Both the position numbers and the translations under genes were made by a program. 64,000 bases of DNA. Origin: Betaproteobacteria bacterium. Lineage in GTDB: Bacteria; Pseudomonadota; Gammaproteobacteria; Burkholderiales; SG8-39. This document shows positions 47,711-56,368 of the stretch, one piece after another; within the stretch, counting starts at the first letter, position 1, and the number at the start of each line of letters is the position of its first letter. The notes under the pieces are model-generated. The model ran no database searches. It saw nothing but the letters and a program-made list of their open reading frames with translations, and had not been told where the DNA came from. The stretch lies in the NCBI GenBank assembly GCA_004297625.1, contig SCTY01000064.1, positions 62,001 through 126,000 of the forward strand, written 5' to 3'.

Positions 47711-47740
47711 TAATCTTACAGAGCGCTCGCTCTGAAAAGC
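47711..47740 (-). promoter_or_regulatory. Putative liv operon promoter
   Basis: On the minus strand TTTTCA (47740-47735) and GATTAT (47717-47712 region) stand 17 bases apart just before livG. The spacer is occupied by the CAGAGCG palindrome. Each hexamer matches four of six consensus bases, so the assignment is tentative. Confidence 0.35.
47719..47734. promoter_or_regulatory. Palindromic operator for the divergent TetR regulator
   Basis: CAGAGCG-CT-CGCTCTG is a perfect inverted repeat in the 49-base divergent gap between livG and the TetR gene. A plus-strand TATAAT (47709-47714) lies next to it, so one bound dimer could block both promoters. Match to the neighbouring regulator is inferred from position. 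Confidence 0.65.
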
Positions 47741-47752
47741 AAGCCGCCGTTG

Positions 47753-48403
47753 ATGACCAAAGACAACAACGCGAGGCAGCACAACAAAGCAGGTATGCCC
47801 CGGCGCGAGGAATTTCTCGCCGCTGCACTGCAGCGCTTTTCGCGGGTCGGCTTCGCGGCGACTTCAACGCGCGATATCTGCCGAGACGTGGGGCTCGCGC
47901 ACTCGGCGATATATAACTATTTCCCATCTAAAGGTGCGATCCTGCGCGCCCTAGAAGAACGGGAAATGTTCCCTATGCAGCGCGGCGCGGAGCGTATTCT
48001 TTCCGAGCATGCGCGCAAACCGCCGCTCGAGCGCTTGTCGCGTATCCTGCGTTACACCATCGAGGTGGCGATCGAGCGCCGGGACGGTTGGGCGCTGTTC
48101 CAGGACATGATTCGCCATCTGCCGCCTCGTGCTCGCGCCGTCTTCATCTCCAACCGGGACCGCTACGAACGAACGGTGAAGGCGGTACTACAGGAGGCGA
48201 TCGATGTTGAGGCCCTGCCTGAGCAGGACCTTTCCCTGGCGATCTTCCATTTCTTTGGCATCGCCGACGGTATTGCGCGATGGTATCGCCCAGATGGAAG
48301 GCTGTCGGCCTCGTACATCGCAAAACACGCGACTGATTTTTACTTATCAGCGCTTAAATGTAGCGCCATAGCGAAAAAATCCGGACATCGCCAAAGCAAA
48401 TAA
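47753..48403 (+). CDS. TetR/AcrR family transcriptional regulator
   Basis: The N-terminal helix-turn-helix (about 16-62) reads REEFLAAALQRFSRVGFAATSTRDICRDVGLAHSAIYNYFPSKGAILRAL, the standard TetR DNA-binding fold; the C-terminal part resembles the TetR_C groups of acyl-CoA-responsive repressors. 216 residues from ATG 47753 (a TTG just before is also open). It probably represses the divergent liv/CoA operon until an acyl-CoA or substrate acts as inducer; this is inference from position and a palindrome between the genes. Confidence 0.88.
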   Translation: MTKDNNARQHNKAGMPRREEFLAAALQRFSRVGFAATSTRDICRDVGLAHSAIYNYFPSKGAILRALEEREMFPMQRGAERILSEHARKPPLERLSRILRYTIEVAIERRDGWALFQDMIRHLPPRARAVFISNRDRYERTVKAVLQEAIDVEALPEQDLSLAIFHFFGIADGIARWYRPDGRLSASYIAKHATDFYLSALKCSAIAKKSGHRQSK

Positions 48404-48453
48404 GGCCTTGCGCTCCGTTAGTGATGACCCGCGGGTTCAACGCGAGGTAGAAA

Positions 48454-49215
48454 GTGCCTGGCAGATTACAGAACAAAGTGTGTCTTATCACGGGAACGGG
48501 CGGCGGTATGGGACGCGCGGCGGCGACGCTTTTCGCGCGCGAGGGCGCGCGTGTCGTCGGGTGCGATCTGGACAAGCAAAGCGGCGAAGAAACGCTGCGG
48601 CTCGTAAGGCAAACTGGCGGACAAATGATCGCCGACAATGAGTGCGACCTAGCGAAGCCCGGCCACGTCGCGAAGCTGGTGGATTTGGCACTGACCGAGT
48701 ACTGCCGTATCGACGTGCTCTATAACAACGCCGCCATGGCTTGGTTTGGCTGGGTGCCCGAGATGGCGCACGAGATGTTTAGGCGGACTATCGTGTCCGA
48801 ACTAGACATCGTGTTTTGGCTCAGTCAGGCTGTATGGCCGCATCTGATCGCTGCGGGTGGGGGCTCGATAATTAATGTTGCTTCTAAGGCCGCCAAACGG
48901 GCGAATCCATTGCTGCCATCGGTTGCGCATGCCGCAGCGAAGGGCGCAGTAATCTCTATGTCCCGACAAATGGCAGCTGAGGGCGGCAAGCACGGCATCA
49001 GGGTCAACACAATTTCACCGGGCGTCGTCCGATCGAAGCAGACGGAACCATGGTTAAACGACCCGAAGTGGCATGAATACGCGCTAAGCCAGATGTTCCT
49101 AAAGAGGGTTGGCGAGCCAACTGATATCGCTTGGTGCGCCTTGTTCCTTGCCTCTGACGAGTCGCAGTGGATAACGGGAGCCGAATTCGCCGTTGATGGC
49201 GGCTCAACGGCTTAG
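48454..49215 (+). CDS. SDR-family oxidoreductase with altered active site
   Basis: 253-residue SDR with CLITGTGGGMGRA near residue 12, YNNAAMAWFG near 89, INVASKAAKRANP with the catalytic-serine region near 138, and AEFAVDGGST at the end. Where classical SDRs have Tyr-x3-Lys this protein reads VAHAAAKGAV, so histidine replaces the catalytic tyrosine. Other SDRs with this change exist, and activity may differ. GTG start follows an AACGCGAGG segment, 50 bases after the TetR gene and on the same strand, so they may be co-transcribed. Confidence 0.85.
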   Translation: MPGRLQNKVCLITGTGGGMGRAAATLFAREGARVVGCDLDKQSGEETLRLVRQTGGQMIADNECDLAKPGHVAKLVDLALTEYCRIDVLYNNAAMAWFGWVPEMAHEMFRRTIVSELDIVFWLSQAVWPHLIAAGGGSIINVASKAAKRANPLLPSVAHAAAKGAVISMSRQMAAEGGKHGIRVNTISPGVVRSKQTEPWLNDPKWHEYALSQMFLKRVGEPTDIAWCALFLASDESQWITGAEFAVDGGSTA

Positions 49216-49387
49216 CGTGGACTCGGCCCGGCCTCGTCGCCTGCTAATAAGAGTTGACCCCCAACTGCCGATGAAAAACGTCTGCAGCGACTTATGTAAC
49301 GTTGCGACAGCTATGGGATTCCACTGCCGGGTGTTCCATCGGGAAAAAGAAGTGATTGACTGGGTTACTGGCGGCAGCTGCACTTAA
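49193..49387 (+). CDS. Small ORF, possible remnant of a STAS-like protein
   Basis: A 64-codon frame overlaps the SDR end. Its second half, NVATAMGFHCRVFHREKEVIDWV, resembles the carboxyl end of SpoIIAA/STAS-like proteins. No ribosome site is clear, and no N-terminal domain is present. More likely a remnant than a gene. The rest of the 49388-49433 gap holds nothing recognised. Confidence 0.25.
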   Translation: MMAAQRLSVDSARPRRLLIRVDPQLPMKNVCSDLCNVATAMGFHCRVFHREKEVIDWVTGGSCT

Positions 49388-49433
49388 CTGCACCGGCAGT
49401 TACATCCCAGCAACAATACGGCGGCCCAATCCT

Positions 49434-50285
49434 CTAACGTGAATTCGGCCAGCCGGGCTTTGAGGAGAAAGGTTGCAAACCTCCAATACTTGGAAATTTG
49501 GGCACGGCAAAGCCTTGGTTGAAACCCAGACGTGTGACGAGGATGAACTTGAAAAGCCAGCCACCCGCGAAAGCTAGAAATGCCCCTATTGTCGCCGCAA
49601 GTGGGAGACCTAAAGCGAGATCCAGGAGAAGCAGCACAGCCGGAACAACCGTCCCTGTGACTTCAACTAGAGGGAAATACCGCTTTAATATGCTCCACGC
49701 CTTTTCTGGTACGGCGCCCCGCCGCGCGAGTGTGCGATAGCGTCGCCAAAGCACACCGCGCACCACAATGCACAAAAACAGCCCGACGACCATGGGTCTC
49801 CCGAACAATGCCAGCAATGCCATGCCTTCCGAGAAGCCGGTCATCAGGATTACCGCCGAAACGATCGGTAAGCGCCAAGCCGGAATTCCTTTGGCCGCGG
49901 TAAGGATCCTTGCTTGGCAATAGAGGAACACACCGCCTGCGAGCGCTGCTACTACTACCAACGCCATGCTGGGAAGCATGGCCGCAATGATGCTAGCCGA
50001 AAGTGCGACTAGCGACGCCCAAGACTCCCTCGTCATCCAGGAAGTCTTTGCATGAATGAAAACGTTCAGCGAGCGGAATGGCCGTCCGATCTCCAGCCAG
50101 ACGAAAAATAACCCCAAGCTGATCGCACACGCTCCGGCGAGTTCGATTGCCGGGTACCACGATCGCGGGGCCACCGGCGCGGCCACCAATAACCCAGATC
50201 CGGCGCCGCCGCACATGAAGTTCATTGCGGCTCGCCAATCCCAATTGGTTTGATGCCAAGGGCGCGTGCGATCGATGAGCGTCAT
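49434..50285 (-). CDS. DMSO-reductase-type membrane anchor (DmsC/NrfD family)
   Basis: Integral membrane subunit of 283 residues with about eight hydrophobic helices. WHQTNWDWRAAMNFMCGGAGSGLL at the N-terminus and LGLFFVWLEIGRPFRSLNVF with the conserved E-x-G-R-P match the NrfD/DmsC/PsrC fold, which binds quinone/quinol. It follows the FeS subunit by a four-base overlap. It should connect the molybdenum enzyme to the quinone pool; direction of electron flow cannot be told. Confidence 0.85.
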   Translation of the reverse strand: MTLIDRTRPWHQTNWDWRAAMNFMCGGAGSGLLVAAPVAPRSWYPAIELAGACAISLGLFFVWLEIGRPFRSLNVFIHAKTSWMTRESWASLVALSASIIAAMLPSMALVVVAALAGGVFLYCQARILTAAKGIPAWRLPIVSAVILMTGFSEGMALLALFGRPMVVGLFLCIVVRGVLWRRYRTLARRGAVPEKAWSILKRYFPLVEVTGTVVPAVLLLLDLALGLPLAATIGAFLAFAGGWLFKFILVTRLGFNQGFAVPKFPSIGGLQPFSSKPGWPNSR

Positions 50286-50929
50286 TTATCGTCAACGATG
50301 TAGTAGAAGCCGGGCTCTGTGCCGAGCTCTTCATGCATGCGGAAATACTCGGTCCGTGCCAACAGCTCGGACACCGGGCTGCGGGCATCCTCTAGATCAC
50401 CGAACGCGAGTGCACCGGCAATGCAGGAGTTAACGCACGCCGGTGTGGCATCAGAGTCCACCCCGGGCGTCAGCCCACGCGCTTTTCCTGCATCAATTCT
50501 GTCAGCGCAGAAAGTGCACTTCGTGGCCACCGACATTCGGCTTTCGTCGAAACGCTTTTCCTCTGATTCGGTTCTCTTTCCGCCAAAAGCGGACTGCGAC
50601 TTATGCGTGATATGACGCGCCTGATAAGGGCACGCCACGGCGCAGTATCCGCAACCGATGCACAAGTCATAGTCGATGGACACAATGCCATCGGAACGCT
50701 TCTTGGTAGCCGTAGTCGGGCACACATGCTCGCAAGGCGGATCGGCGCAGTGCTGGCAGCCGACCGGCACGAAGACTCTTCGAACTTGAGGATACGTTCC
50801 CTGCTCGAAATCCAACACCTGGCGCCATTGCACCTCGGCGGGCGTTGCGTTGGCGTGACGGCAGGCCGTTGTGCAGGTTTGGCAACCCACGCAGCGGCGC
50901 AGGTCTGCCGTCATTGCGTATCTCGTCAT
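50282..50929 (-). CDS. 4Fe-4S ferredoxin-type electron-transfer subunit (DmsB-like)
   Basis: 215 residues with four cysteine groups: CVGCQTCTTAC near 13, CQHCADPPCEHVC near 58, CIGCGYCAVAC near 90 and CTFCADRI...CVNSC near 138-170. These fit four [4Fe-4S] clusters. There is no signal peptide. An insert of about 20 charged residues (KSQSAFGGKRTESEEKRFDE) sits between the third and fourth groups. Overlaps both neighbours by four bases, consistent with a tight 1:1:1 complex. Confidence 0.9.
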   Translation of the reverse strand: MTRYAMTADLRRCVGCQTCTTACRHANATPAEVQWRQVLDFEQGTYPQVRRVFVPVGCQHCADPPCEHVCPTTATKKRSDGIVSIDYDLCIGCGYCAVACPYQARHITHKSQSAFGGKRTESEEKRFDESRMSVATKCTFCADRIDAGKARGLTPGVDSDATPACVNSCIAGALAFGDLEDARSPVSELLARTEYFRMHEELGTEPGFYYIVDDK

Positions 50930-53649
50930 GCGGATGCCAACTTTTTCAACGAGGCGCGCACAATATCGGCGCCTGAGCCTGTAGCGTCAGTTAACGCGAC
51001 TGACATAGGAGTAATAGTGTTCAAGCTTGGGGCCTGTAAATCCTTGGCGTACGGCATTACCCAGTGATCGAATTGCCCCATGATGAGCAGGCAATCGGGC
51101 CGTATGCCCTCACGCAGTATTGCCCGCCCACGCGTCGCACGTAGGTACGAGCGAACCTCTATGAGGTCGCCATCGGCGATCCCTAGTTCGCGTGCGCGTC
51201 CAGTGTTGACGACCACGCCGCGGTGGCCTTTGATATTGCGAGCGACTTCGTCCATGAGCGGGATTCCGGCGTTCGCACCCCAGGAGTACTGCATGCTTCG
51301 GGAAGTGAGCATCCAGAATGCATACTGCTCAGCAGTGCCCCCGTGCAGCACGACGTCGCGCGCCCAGATCGCGGGGAAATCGCGGTACTCCGGAATGGCC
51401 TGATATTCATGTAACTGCTCATCCCACCATTCGATGCCGCTCTCGTGTAACCGGCGACCGAGCTCCACACCGATACGCAGTAACCGCTCCTGATAGGGCA
51501 TCTCGAAACGAATGCCGTTTTTCTTCAAGTCCGGGAATAGGTACCAGTTGAGACGCGGAACCGGACGTGTGCGATAGCCGTGCTCGCGATACCACGCGAG
51601 CCCGTCCGTCGCATTGCCGTCAGTCACTTCTGCACTAGCCGCCCTACAGACGCGATCCCAAATGTCCTCGACGTCGTAATGCGACTTAGGTTCCAAGCGA
51701 AAATCGTACGTTTCCGTAGCGAGTGATATCCCAGTCGCCACACCGCGGTTAATGGCATCGTTGTATTGACTTAAGACGCCGCTGCGCGCTGCGAGCTCAG
51801 TCGAAATATTCGTGATGTCGCGCGTGTTGCCACGCGGCTTCACCGCAGGTTGGCGTAGGGCAAAGCCCTCATGATCCCAGAACTGCTCGATGAACTTTGT
51901 GCCTCCAATGCGAATGAGCTGCGTGCTTTCAAGGTCCGTGCATTCAGGCAGCAGCACGTCGGCCATGTAGTTCGTCTCATCGGGCACGTACGCGAATGCC
52001 ACGGTGAACGGAAATTTCGCAATTCGCTTGATGATTTCCGGAGTGTCCCAAAGCGAAATCGCCGGGTTAGTCCTATATACGAACCACAAATCTGGAAACG
52101 TGACGCGCGGCGCGTTGGCGGGCCGATCCTCGAGGAACATCCATGCAAGGTGAGCCGGCCCCAGGGTCGTCGCACCGGGCGAATTGGTGGAAAGCGGCAC
52201 GAGCGCACTATGTGCGTTTCTCGCCGGACCTTTCAGCTTCCAGCGCGCGCGGTCCGTTGGATTAAACGCGTACGCCATAAAACCATCCGGGCCCGGCTTA
52301 ATGCTCGCCTTGCGCGGGCTCCGCGGTGGATTAAGCACCACCGTAGTTCCAAGCGTGCCACCCGGTACTTCGAGCCCGCCAACTAGGCAGGCAGCCATGG
52401 TTCTCGCCCAGCAGCAATCGAAGCTTCCCCAACCGTTGTTCACCGTTTTGCCGAGGACAATAGCCACCGGTCGAAGAGGCAGCCGTTCACCCTCTATGTC
52501 AATCGTTGCCCCGACTTGCGCATGCTGTAAAAATTCCGCGGCGATACGTCGCACCGTACCAAGTGCTATATCGCAGACTTTTTCGGCCCACTCCGGCGTA
52601 TAGGCTGCGAGCTGTTTTACTAGTCGCATGAAACTTGTTTCCACCCTCACCTGCTCATGACGCCATCGATCGTCATCAGCGCCGCGTTCTAGGCCGCTCG
52701 CCGTAAACACGCCTTCCAGTACCGGCTCGATTCCAGGCGTGTCAAAACAAACCGCGGCATTGCGCAGGCTGTCCCAAACGAGTGGCTTATCGCTCGCTGA
52801 ATCTCTGAGAAAGAACCCGTTCGGCGCAACAAGGTAAGGGGAGCTCGTATGAGCGAGAAGAAAACCAACATCGAGAGCCGCGCGCGGGTGATCGTTTAGC
52901 AGTGAATGCAAAAAACCGAAGAGAAAAGCGGCATCCGTTTTAGGCCGTACAGGTATCCACTCCGCAGAGCAGGCGCCGGTAATGGACAGGTGCGGCTCGA
53001 TCTGCACCCGCTTCAATCCCTTCACCCGCGCTTCCGCGTGCCGCCAGGTCGCTACGACACCCCCCGAAGCCTCCGTATTAGCGCCAAAGGACAGCACGTA
53101 CCGCGTTGTCGGCGTATCGGGACATACCGTAAATGCGCGGTGCCAAAGCTCACCAAGGTAATGCTCGGTGTGGTAGCACTTCACCCCATGGCCGCTGCCG
53201 AACGACCAATCCACCGCCCCAAGCGCTTCGAGGAAGGCGGGAAAGGTTCCGATGTAGGCGCTGGGAGAACTCGTTCGGCCGATGCTTGCGGCGATTCGCG
53301 GAAAACCTTCCTCGTCGAGAATCCCTTTCGCCCGGATAGCTTTTACGTGATCCGCGACTATCGTCAGCGCTTCATCCCACGAGATCGGTACGAATCCGGG
53401 GTCCTGGTCGCGGCCCTTTTTCGGATTCGTTCGCTTCATCGGCTGAACGATTCTTCCCGGGTTGTATGTCTTTTGAACAAGGCCGAACGCCTTGACACAG
53501 CACTTGCCACCGCCGGGGTGAACCTCCGCCGCTCGGAGGTTTGGCTCGATCTCGGTGGCAATGCCATCCTCTACCTTCACCGTGAGAAGGTCTGGGCCAG
53601 CCACACACTGATAGCAGTATTCCGGTACCTTGCGTACTTCAGTTGCCAT
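50926..53649 (-). CDS. Molybdopterin-dependent oxidoreductase catalytic subunit (DMSO reductase superfamily)
   Basis: 907-residue catalytic subunit. The N-terminal FeS region reads YCYQCVAGPD and later GGGKCCVKAFG, so the C-x2-C pair and a distal Cys are present but the third Cys of the usual C-x2-C-x3-C is absent (proline there, aspartate next). The Mo region includes GSGHGVKCYHTEHYLGELWHR, whose Cys is a candidate Mo ligand. WFVYRTNPAISLWDTP and YVPDETNYMADVLLPECTDLEST, plus the C-terminal LTSRSMQYSWGANAGIPLMDEVARN, fit the superfamily. No twin-arginine signal precedes it, so the complex appears cytoplasmic. Substrate not identifiable. Confidence 0.85.
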   Translation of the reverse strand: MATEVRKVPEYCYQCVAGPDLLTVKVEDGIATEIEPNLRAAEVHPGGGKCCVKAFGLVQKTYNPGRIVQPMKRTNPKKGRDQDPGFVPISWDEALTIVADHVKAIRAKGILDEEGFPRIAASIGRTSSPSAYIGTFPAFLEALGAVDWSFGSGHGVKCYHTEHYLGELWHRAFTVCPDTPTTRYVLSFGANTEASGGVVATWRHAEARVKGLKRVQIEPHLSITGACSAEWIPVRPKTDAAFLFGFLHSLLNDHPRAALDVGFLLAHTSSPYLVAPNGFFLRDSASDKPLVWDSLRNAAVCFDTPGIEPVLEGVFTASGLERGADDDRWRHEQVRVETSFMRLVKQLAAYTPEWAEKVCDIALGTVRRIAAEFLQHAQVGATIDIEGERLPLRPVAIVLGKTVNNGWGSFDCCWARTMAACLVGGLEVPGGTLGTTVVLNPPRSPRKASIKPGPDGFMAYAFNPTDRARWKLKGPARNAHSALVPLSTNSPGATTLGPAHLAWMFLEDRPANAPRVTFPDLWFVYRTNPAISLWDTPEIIKRIAKFPFTVAFAYVPDETNYMADVLLPECTDLESTQLIRIGGTKFIEQFWDHEGFALRQPAVKPRGNTRDITNISTELAARSGVLSQYNDAINRGVATGISLATETYDFRLEPKSHYDVEDIWDRVCRAASAEVTDGNATDGLAWYREHGYRTRPVPRLNWYLFPDLKKNGIRFEMPYQERLLRIGVELGRRLHESGIEWWDEQLHEYQAIPEYRDFPAIWARDVVLHGGTAEQYAFWMLTSRSMQYSWGANAGIPLMDEVARNIKGHRGVVVNTGRARELGIADGDLIEVRSYLRATRGRAILREGIRPDCLLIMGQFDHWVMPYAKDLQAPSLNTITPMSVALTDATGSGADIVRASLKKLASA

Positions 53650-53664
53650 GGCGCCCCCGATTCA

Positions 53665-54600
53665 CTATTGCGCCGCTCTAATCGCTTTCGATTCGATGAT
53701 CCGTATTAGCGAATACAGAGTGCGGTTGAAAGGTGTCGGAATTCCAAACTTCGCCGCTTCTCGAATGATTGCGCCGTTGAGGCACTCGATCTCCGTCTGG
53801 CGGCCCTGCTTCACGTCGATCAGCATGGAAGGGAAGTGGCTGCGCGCCTCGTGCGCCACCGAACGCAAGAATTCGCGCGCCTGCGCGCTATCGAGAGGAA
53901 TGGCTTTACGGGTAGCAACAGCGACGATTTCATCCGCCACGCCCTCTAGCACCGGCCAACTTTCCGCGTTATCGGCCAACTGCCCTACAGAAAGCCCTGT
54001 GATGGCGCAAAGAGTGTTGAGACAGCAGTTGACGATGAGCTTCTTCCAGATCATGAGCTCAATCTCGGGTGCGATGATCGCGTTGATACCCCCGCTCTCA
54101 AGCAGCGAGCGCAGCGCCTCGAGTTCGGCATCGCGGCTACCGCCTTGAGCCCACAAGTACGTTTCTCCCCGGCCAGCATAGCTCGCTTCGATTCGTCCCG
54201 GTCCCAGCAACTCACTCGTAAGCGTCGTGAATCCGTAGAAAACGCGGTTCTCTGGAAACGCTTCCCGAATCAATTCGACGTTGCCTAAGCCGTTCTGTAA
54301 CGTCAGCAAGGCAGTGCGCGGCCCGACAAGCGGCCGCATCGCATGAAGGGCGTCCCTCGTTTGGTTGTACTTCACGAAAATCATGACTACATCCGCCGTA
54401 CCGGGCTCCCGAGGGTCGGACGTGGCTCGCAGGCGAACAGCGGCCTCAGCGCCATCGCACCTTACGACGAGGCCATGTGACCGTATCGCATCGATATGCT
54501 GCTGCCACTTATCGCAGACCCATATTTCCGCCTCAGTCCTTGCAACATGGGCCGCGAAGAGACTTCCCATCGCACCGGCGCCCACAATGACGAAACGCAT
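53665..54600 (-). CDS. 2-dehydropantoate 2-reductase-like protein (PanE/ApbA family)
   Basis: NADPH-dependent ketoacid reductase fold. MRFVIVGAGAMGSLFAAHVA at the N-terminus, IFVKYNQTRDAL near 88, and the catalytic lysine with asparagine in MIWKKLIVNCCLNTLCAITG near 180. 311 residues from ATG 54600, which overlaps the dctM stop as TAATG; a longer frame is not conserved. Being embedded between TRAP and molybdoenzyme genes, it more likely reduces a 2-keto acid of this pathway than ketopantoate for CoA synthesis. Confidence 0.85.
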   Translation of the reverse strand: MRFVIVGAGAMGSLFAAHVARTEAEIWVCDKWQQHIDAIRSHGLVVRCDGAEAAVRLRATSDPREPGTADVVMIFVKYNQTRDALHAMRPLVGPRTALLTLQNGLGNVELIREAFPENRVFYGFTTLTSELLGPGRIEASYAGRGETYLWAQGGSRDAELEALRSLLESGGINAIIAPEIELMIWKKLIVNCCLNTLCAITGLSVGQLADNAESWPVLEGVADEIVAVATRKAIPLDSAQAREFLRSVAHEARSHFPSMLIDVKQGRQTEIECLNGAIIREAAKFGIPTPFNRTLYSLIRIIESKAIRAAQ

Positions 54601-55883
54601 TAGCTGGGGAGAGACGCCGGCAGCCACAGTACCGTTTGTGGCACGTATGTAATCAGCAGAAGAACGAGCAGGAGAGCAAGAAGAAAGGGCAATGCCTCGC
54701 GCGTGTACTCTGTGACTGTGATTTTCGAAATGGCGCAAACAATAAACATGTTCATGCCGACTGGGGGGGTGTTCAGGCCGATAGTCAAATTGAGCACCAC
54801 CACGATACCGAAATGCACTGGGTCGACGCCATACGCGGCCGCGAGCGGCACGAGAATCGGCGTCATCATGATGAGCAGTGAAATCGCCTCCAAGAAGCAG
54901 CCGAGCACTAGCAGGATGATGTTTATGAACAGCAGGAACACCATCGGATTGTTGGTGAAATGCGTTAGCGCGCCGGCAAGCAGCTCCGGCGCCCGTTCAC
55001 GGGTCAGGATCCAGCTAAAAAGCGAAGCCGCCGACACAATGAGCATTACAGCGGCGCTGATGACGCCGGTCGTGACGAGCATCCCTCTGAGGTGCGACCA
55101 CTTCATTTCGCGATATACGAACATGCTGACGACAAATCCGTAAACCGCCGCAATGGCCCCCGCCTCCGTGGGGGTAAAGACACCACCCACGATACCGCCG
55201 AGAACTACGATTGGCATAAGCAACGCGGGCGCAGCCTTGACTGTCGTAATTGCCGCTTCCCGAAGCGTCACGGGAGGCAACTTGGGATATTGACGCTTCT
55301 TCGAGATGAGATAGGCGGCAATACCGAGGTACAGGCCGACAAACAGCCCAGGCACAATGCCGGCGATGAACAATTGTCCGATGGATACATTCGCGATTGC
55401 GCCGTACAAAACGAACATGATGCTTGGCGGAATCAACGGGCCGGCCGTAGCAGCCGCAGCGGTGAGCGCCGCAGCAAACGCCCGGGAGTACCCTGCCTTC
55501 GCCATCGCGGGAATGAGAACAGTGCCGGTAGCGGCGCAATCCGCAACGGAAGAGCCGGAAGTACCCGACATAACGAGGTTTGCGCCCACCAGGACTTGGG
55601 CGAGGCCACCCGTAATACGGCCGACGAAAATTGCGGCGAAGTCGACTAACCGGCGGGTGATGCCGCCCTGCTCCATGAAAAGCCCGGCCAGGATGAAGAA
55701 CGGCAGCGCGAGGAACGGAAATGAATCGAGAATGACAAGCATCCGCTGGCCAACGGCCACTAAGGGGAGGTCAGTCGCAATAAGGAGAGCCAACGCCGAA
55801 GCGACGCCCATGGCCACCGCGATGGGCACGCTCAACAGCATAAGCACCAGAAAGACGGTGATCAGAATGCCAAGTACCGTCAA
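54600..55883 (-). CDS. dctM: TRAP transporter large permease DctM
   Basis: 427-residue membrane protein with about 12 helices. LPFFILAGLFMEQGGITRRLVDFA near 60, the GTSGSSVADCAATGTVLIPAM motif near 107 and LIPPSIMFVLYGAIANVSIGQLFIAGI near 155 are DctM hallmarks. It overlaps dctQ by four bases. Sodium-driven import of a carboxylate is the family function. Confidence 0.95.
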   Translation of the reverse strand: MTVLGILITVFLVLMLLSVPIAVAMGVASALALLIATDLPLVAVGQRMLVILDSFPFLALPFFILAGLFMEQGGITRRLVDFAAIFVGRITGGLAQVLVGANLVMSGTSGSSVADCAATGTVLIPAMAKAGYSRAFAAALTAAAATAGPLIPPSIMFVLYGAIANVSIGQLFIAGIVPGLFVGLYLGIAAYLISKKRQYPKLPPVTLREAAITTVKAAPALLMPIVVLGGIVGGVFTPTEAGAIAAVYGFVVSMFVYREMKWSHLRGMLVTTGVISAAVMLIVSAASLFSWILTRERAPELLAGALTHFTNNPMVFLLFINIILLVLGCFLEAISLLIMMTPILVPLAAAYGVDPVHFGIVVVLNLTIGLNTPPVGMNMFIVCAISKITVTEYTREALPFLLALLLVLLLITYVPQTVLWLPASLPS

Positions 55884-56362
55884 GTCCGCTTCCCTTGTAG
55901 CGGGGGAAAGAGCGCGTTCACGATATGCAGGACAGTCAACCCGCCGCCAAGAACGGCCGACAAATAGACCCAGGCAATTGAAATCTCAAGAGATGACGAT
56001 TTTTGTGGGATGGCGTTCTGTACCAGGAGGATTGAGACGTAAACGAACAGCGAAAAGAACGCAATGCAAACCGCCAGATTTGCAACACCTAGCCAACGTT
56101 GCAAATAAGAGGGCATCGCCTTGACGAAGATGTCGACGACGATGTGTTGATTTCGGCGAGCAGCGACGCTCGTCCCGATGAAGATGCTCCAGATGAAGCT
56201 ATAGCGAGCGACCTCTTCGGACCAGGTAAGCGAAGATTCGATCCCGTAGCGGAATATGACCTGCGCGGTCACCGCCACAACGGTGACCGCGATCAGAATG
56301 GCCAGCAGCTGCTCAGCGACCCAATTCAGCCGCGCGCTAAGCGTCTCCAGCGCCACCCGCAT
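55880..56362 (-). CDS. dctQ: TRAP transporter small permease DctQ
   Basis: 160 residues with four membrane helices. FRYGIESSLTWSEEVARYSFIWSIFIGTSVAARRNQHI is the conserved DctQ region (TWSEE...ARR..HI) at about 40-75. Lies six bases after the dctP stop and overlaps dctM. Confidence 0.93.
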   Translation of the reverse strand: MRVALETLSARLNWVAEQLLAILIAVTVVAVTAQVIFRYGIESSLTWSEEVARYSFIWSIFIGTSVAARRNQHIVVDIFVKAMPSYLQRWLGVANLAVCIAFFSLFVYVSILLVQNAIPQKSSSLEISIAWVYLSAVLGGGLTVLHIVNALFPPLQGKRT

Positions 56363-56368
56363 GCGCGG

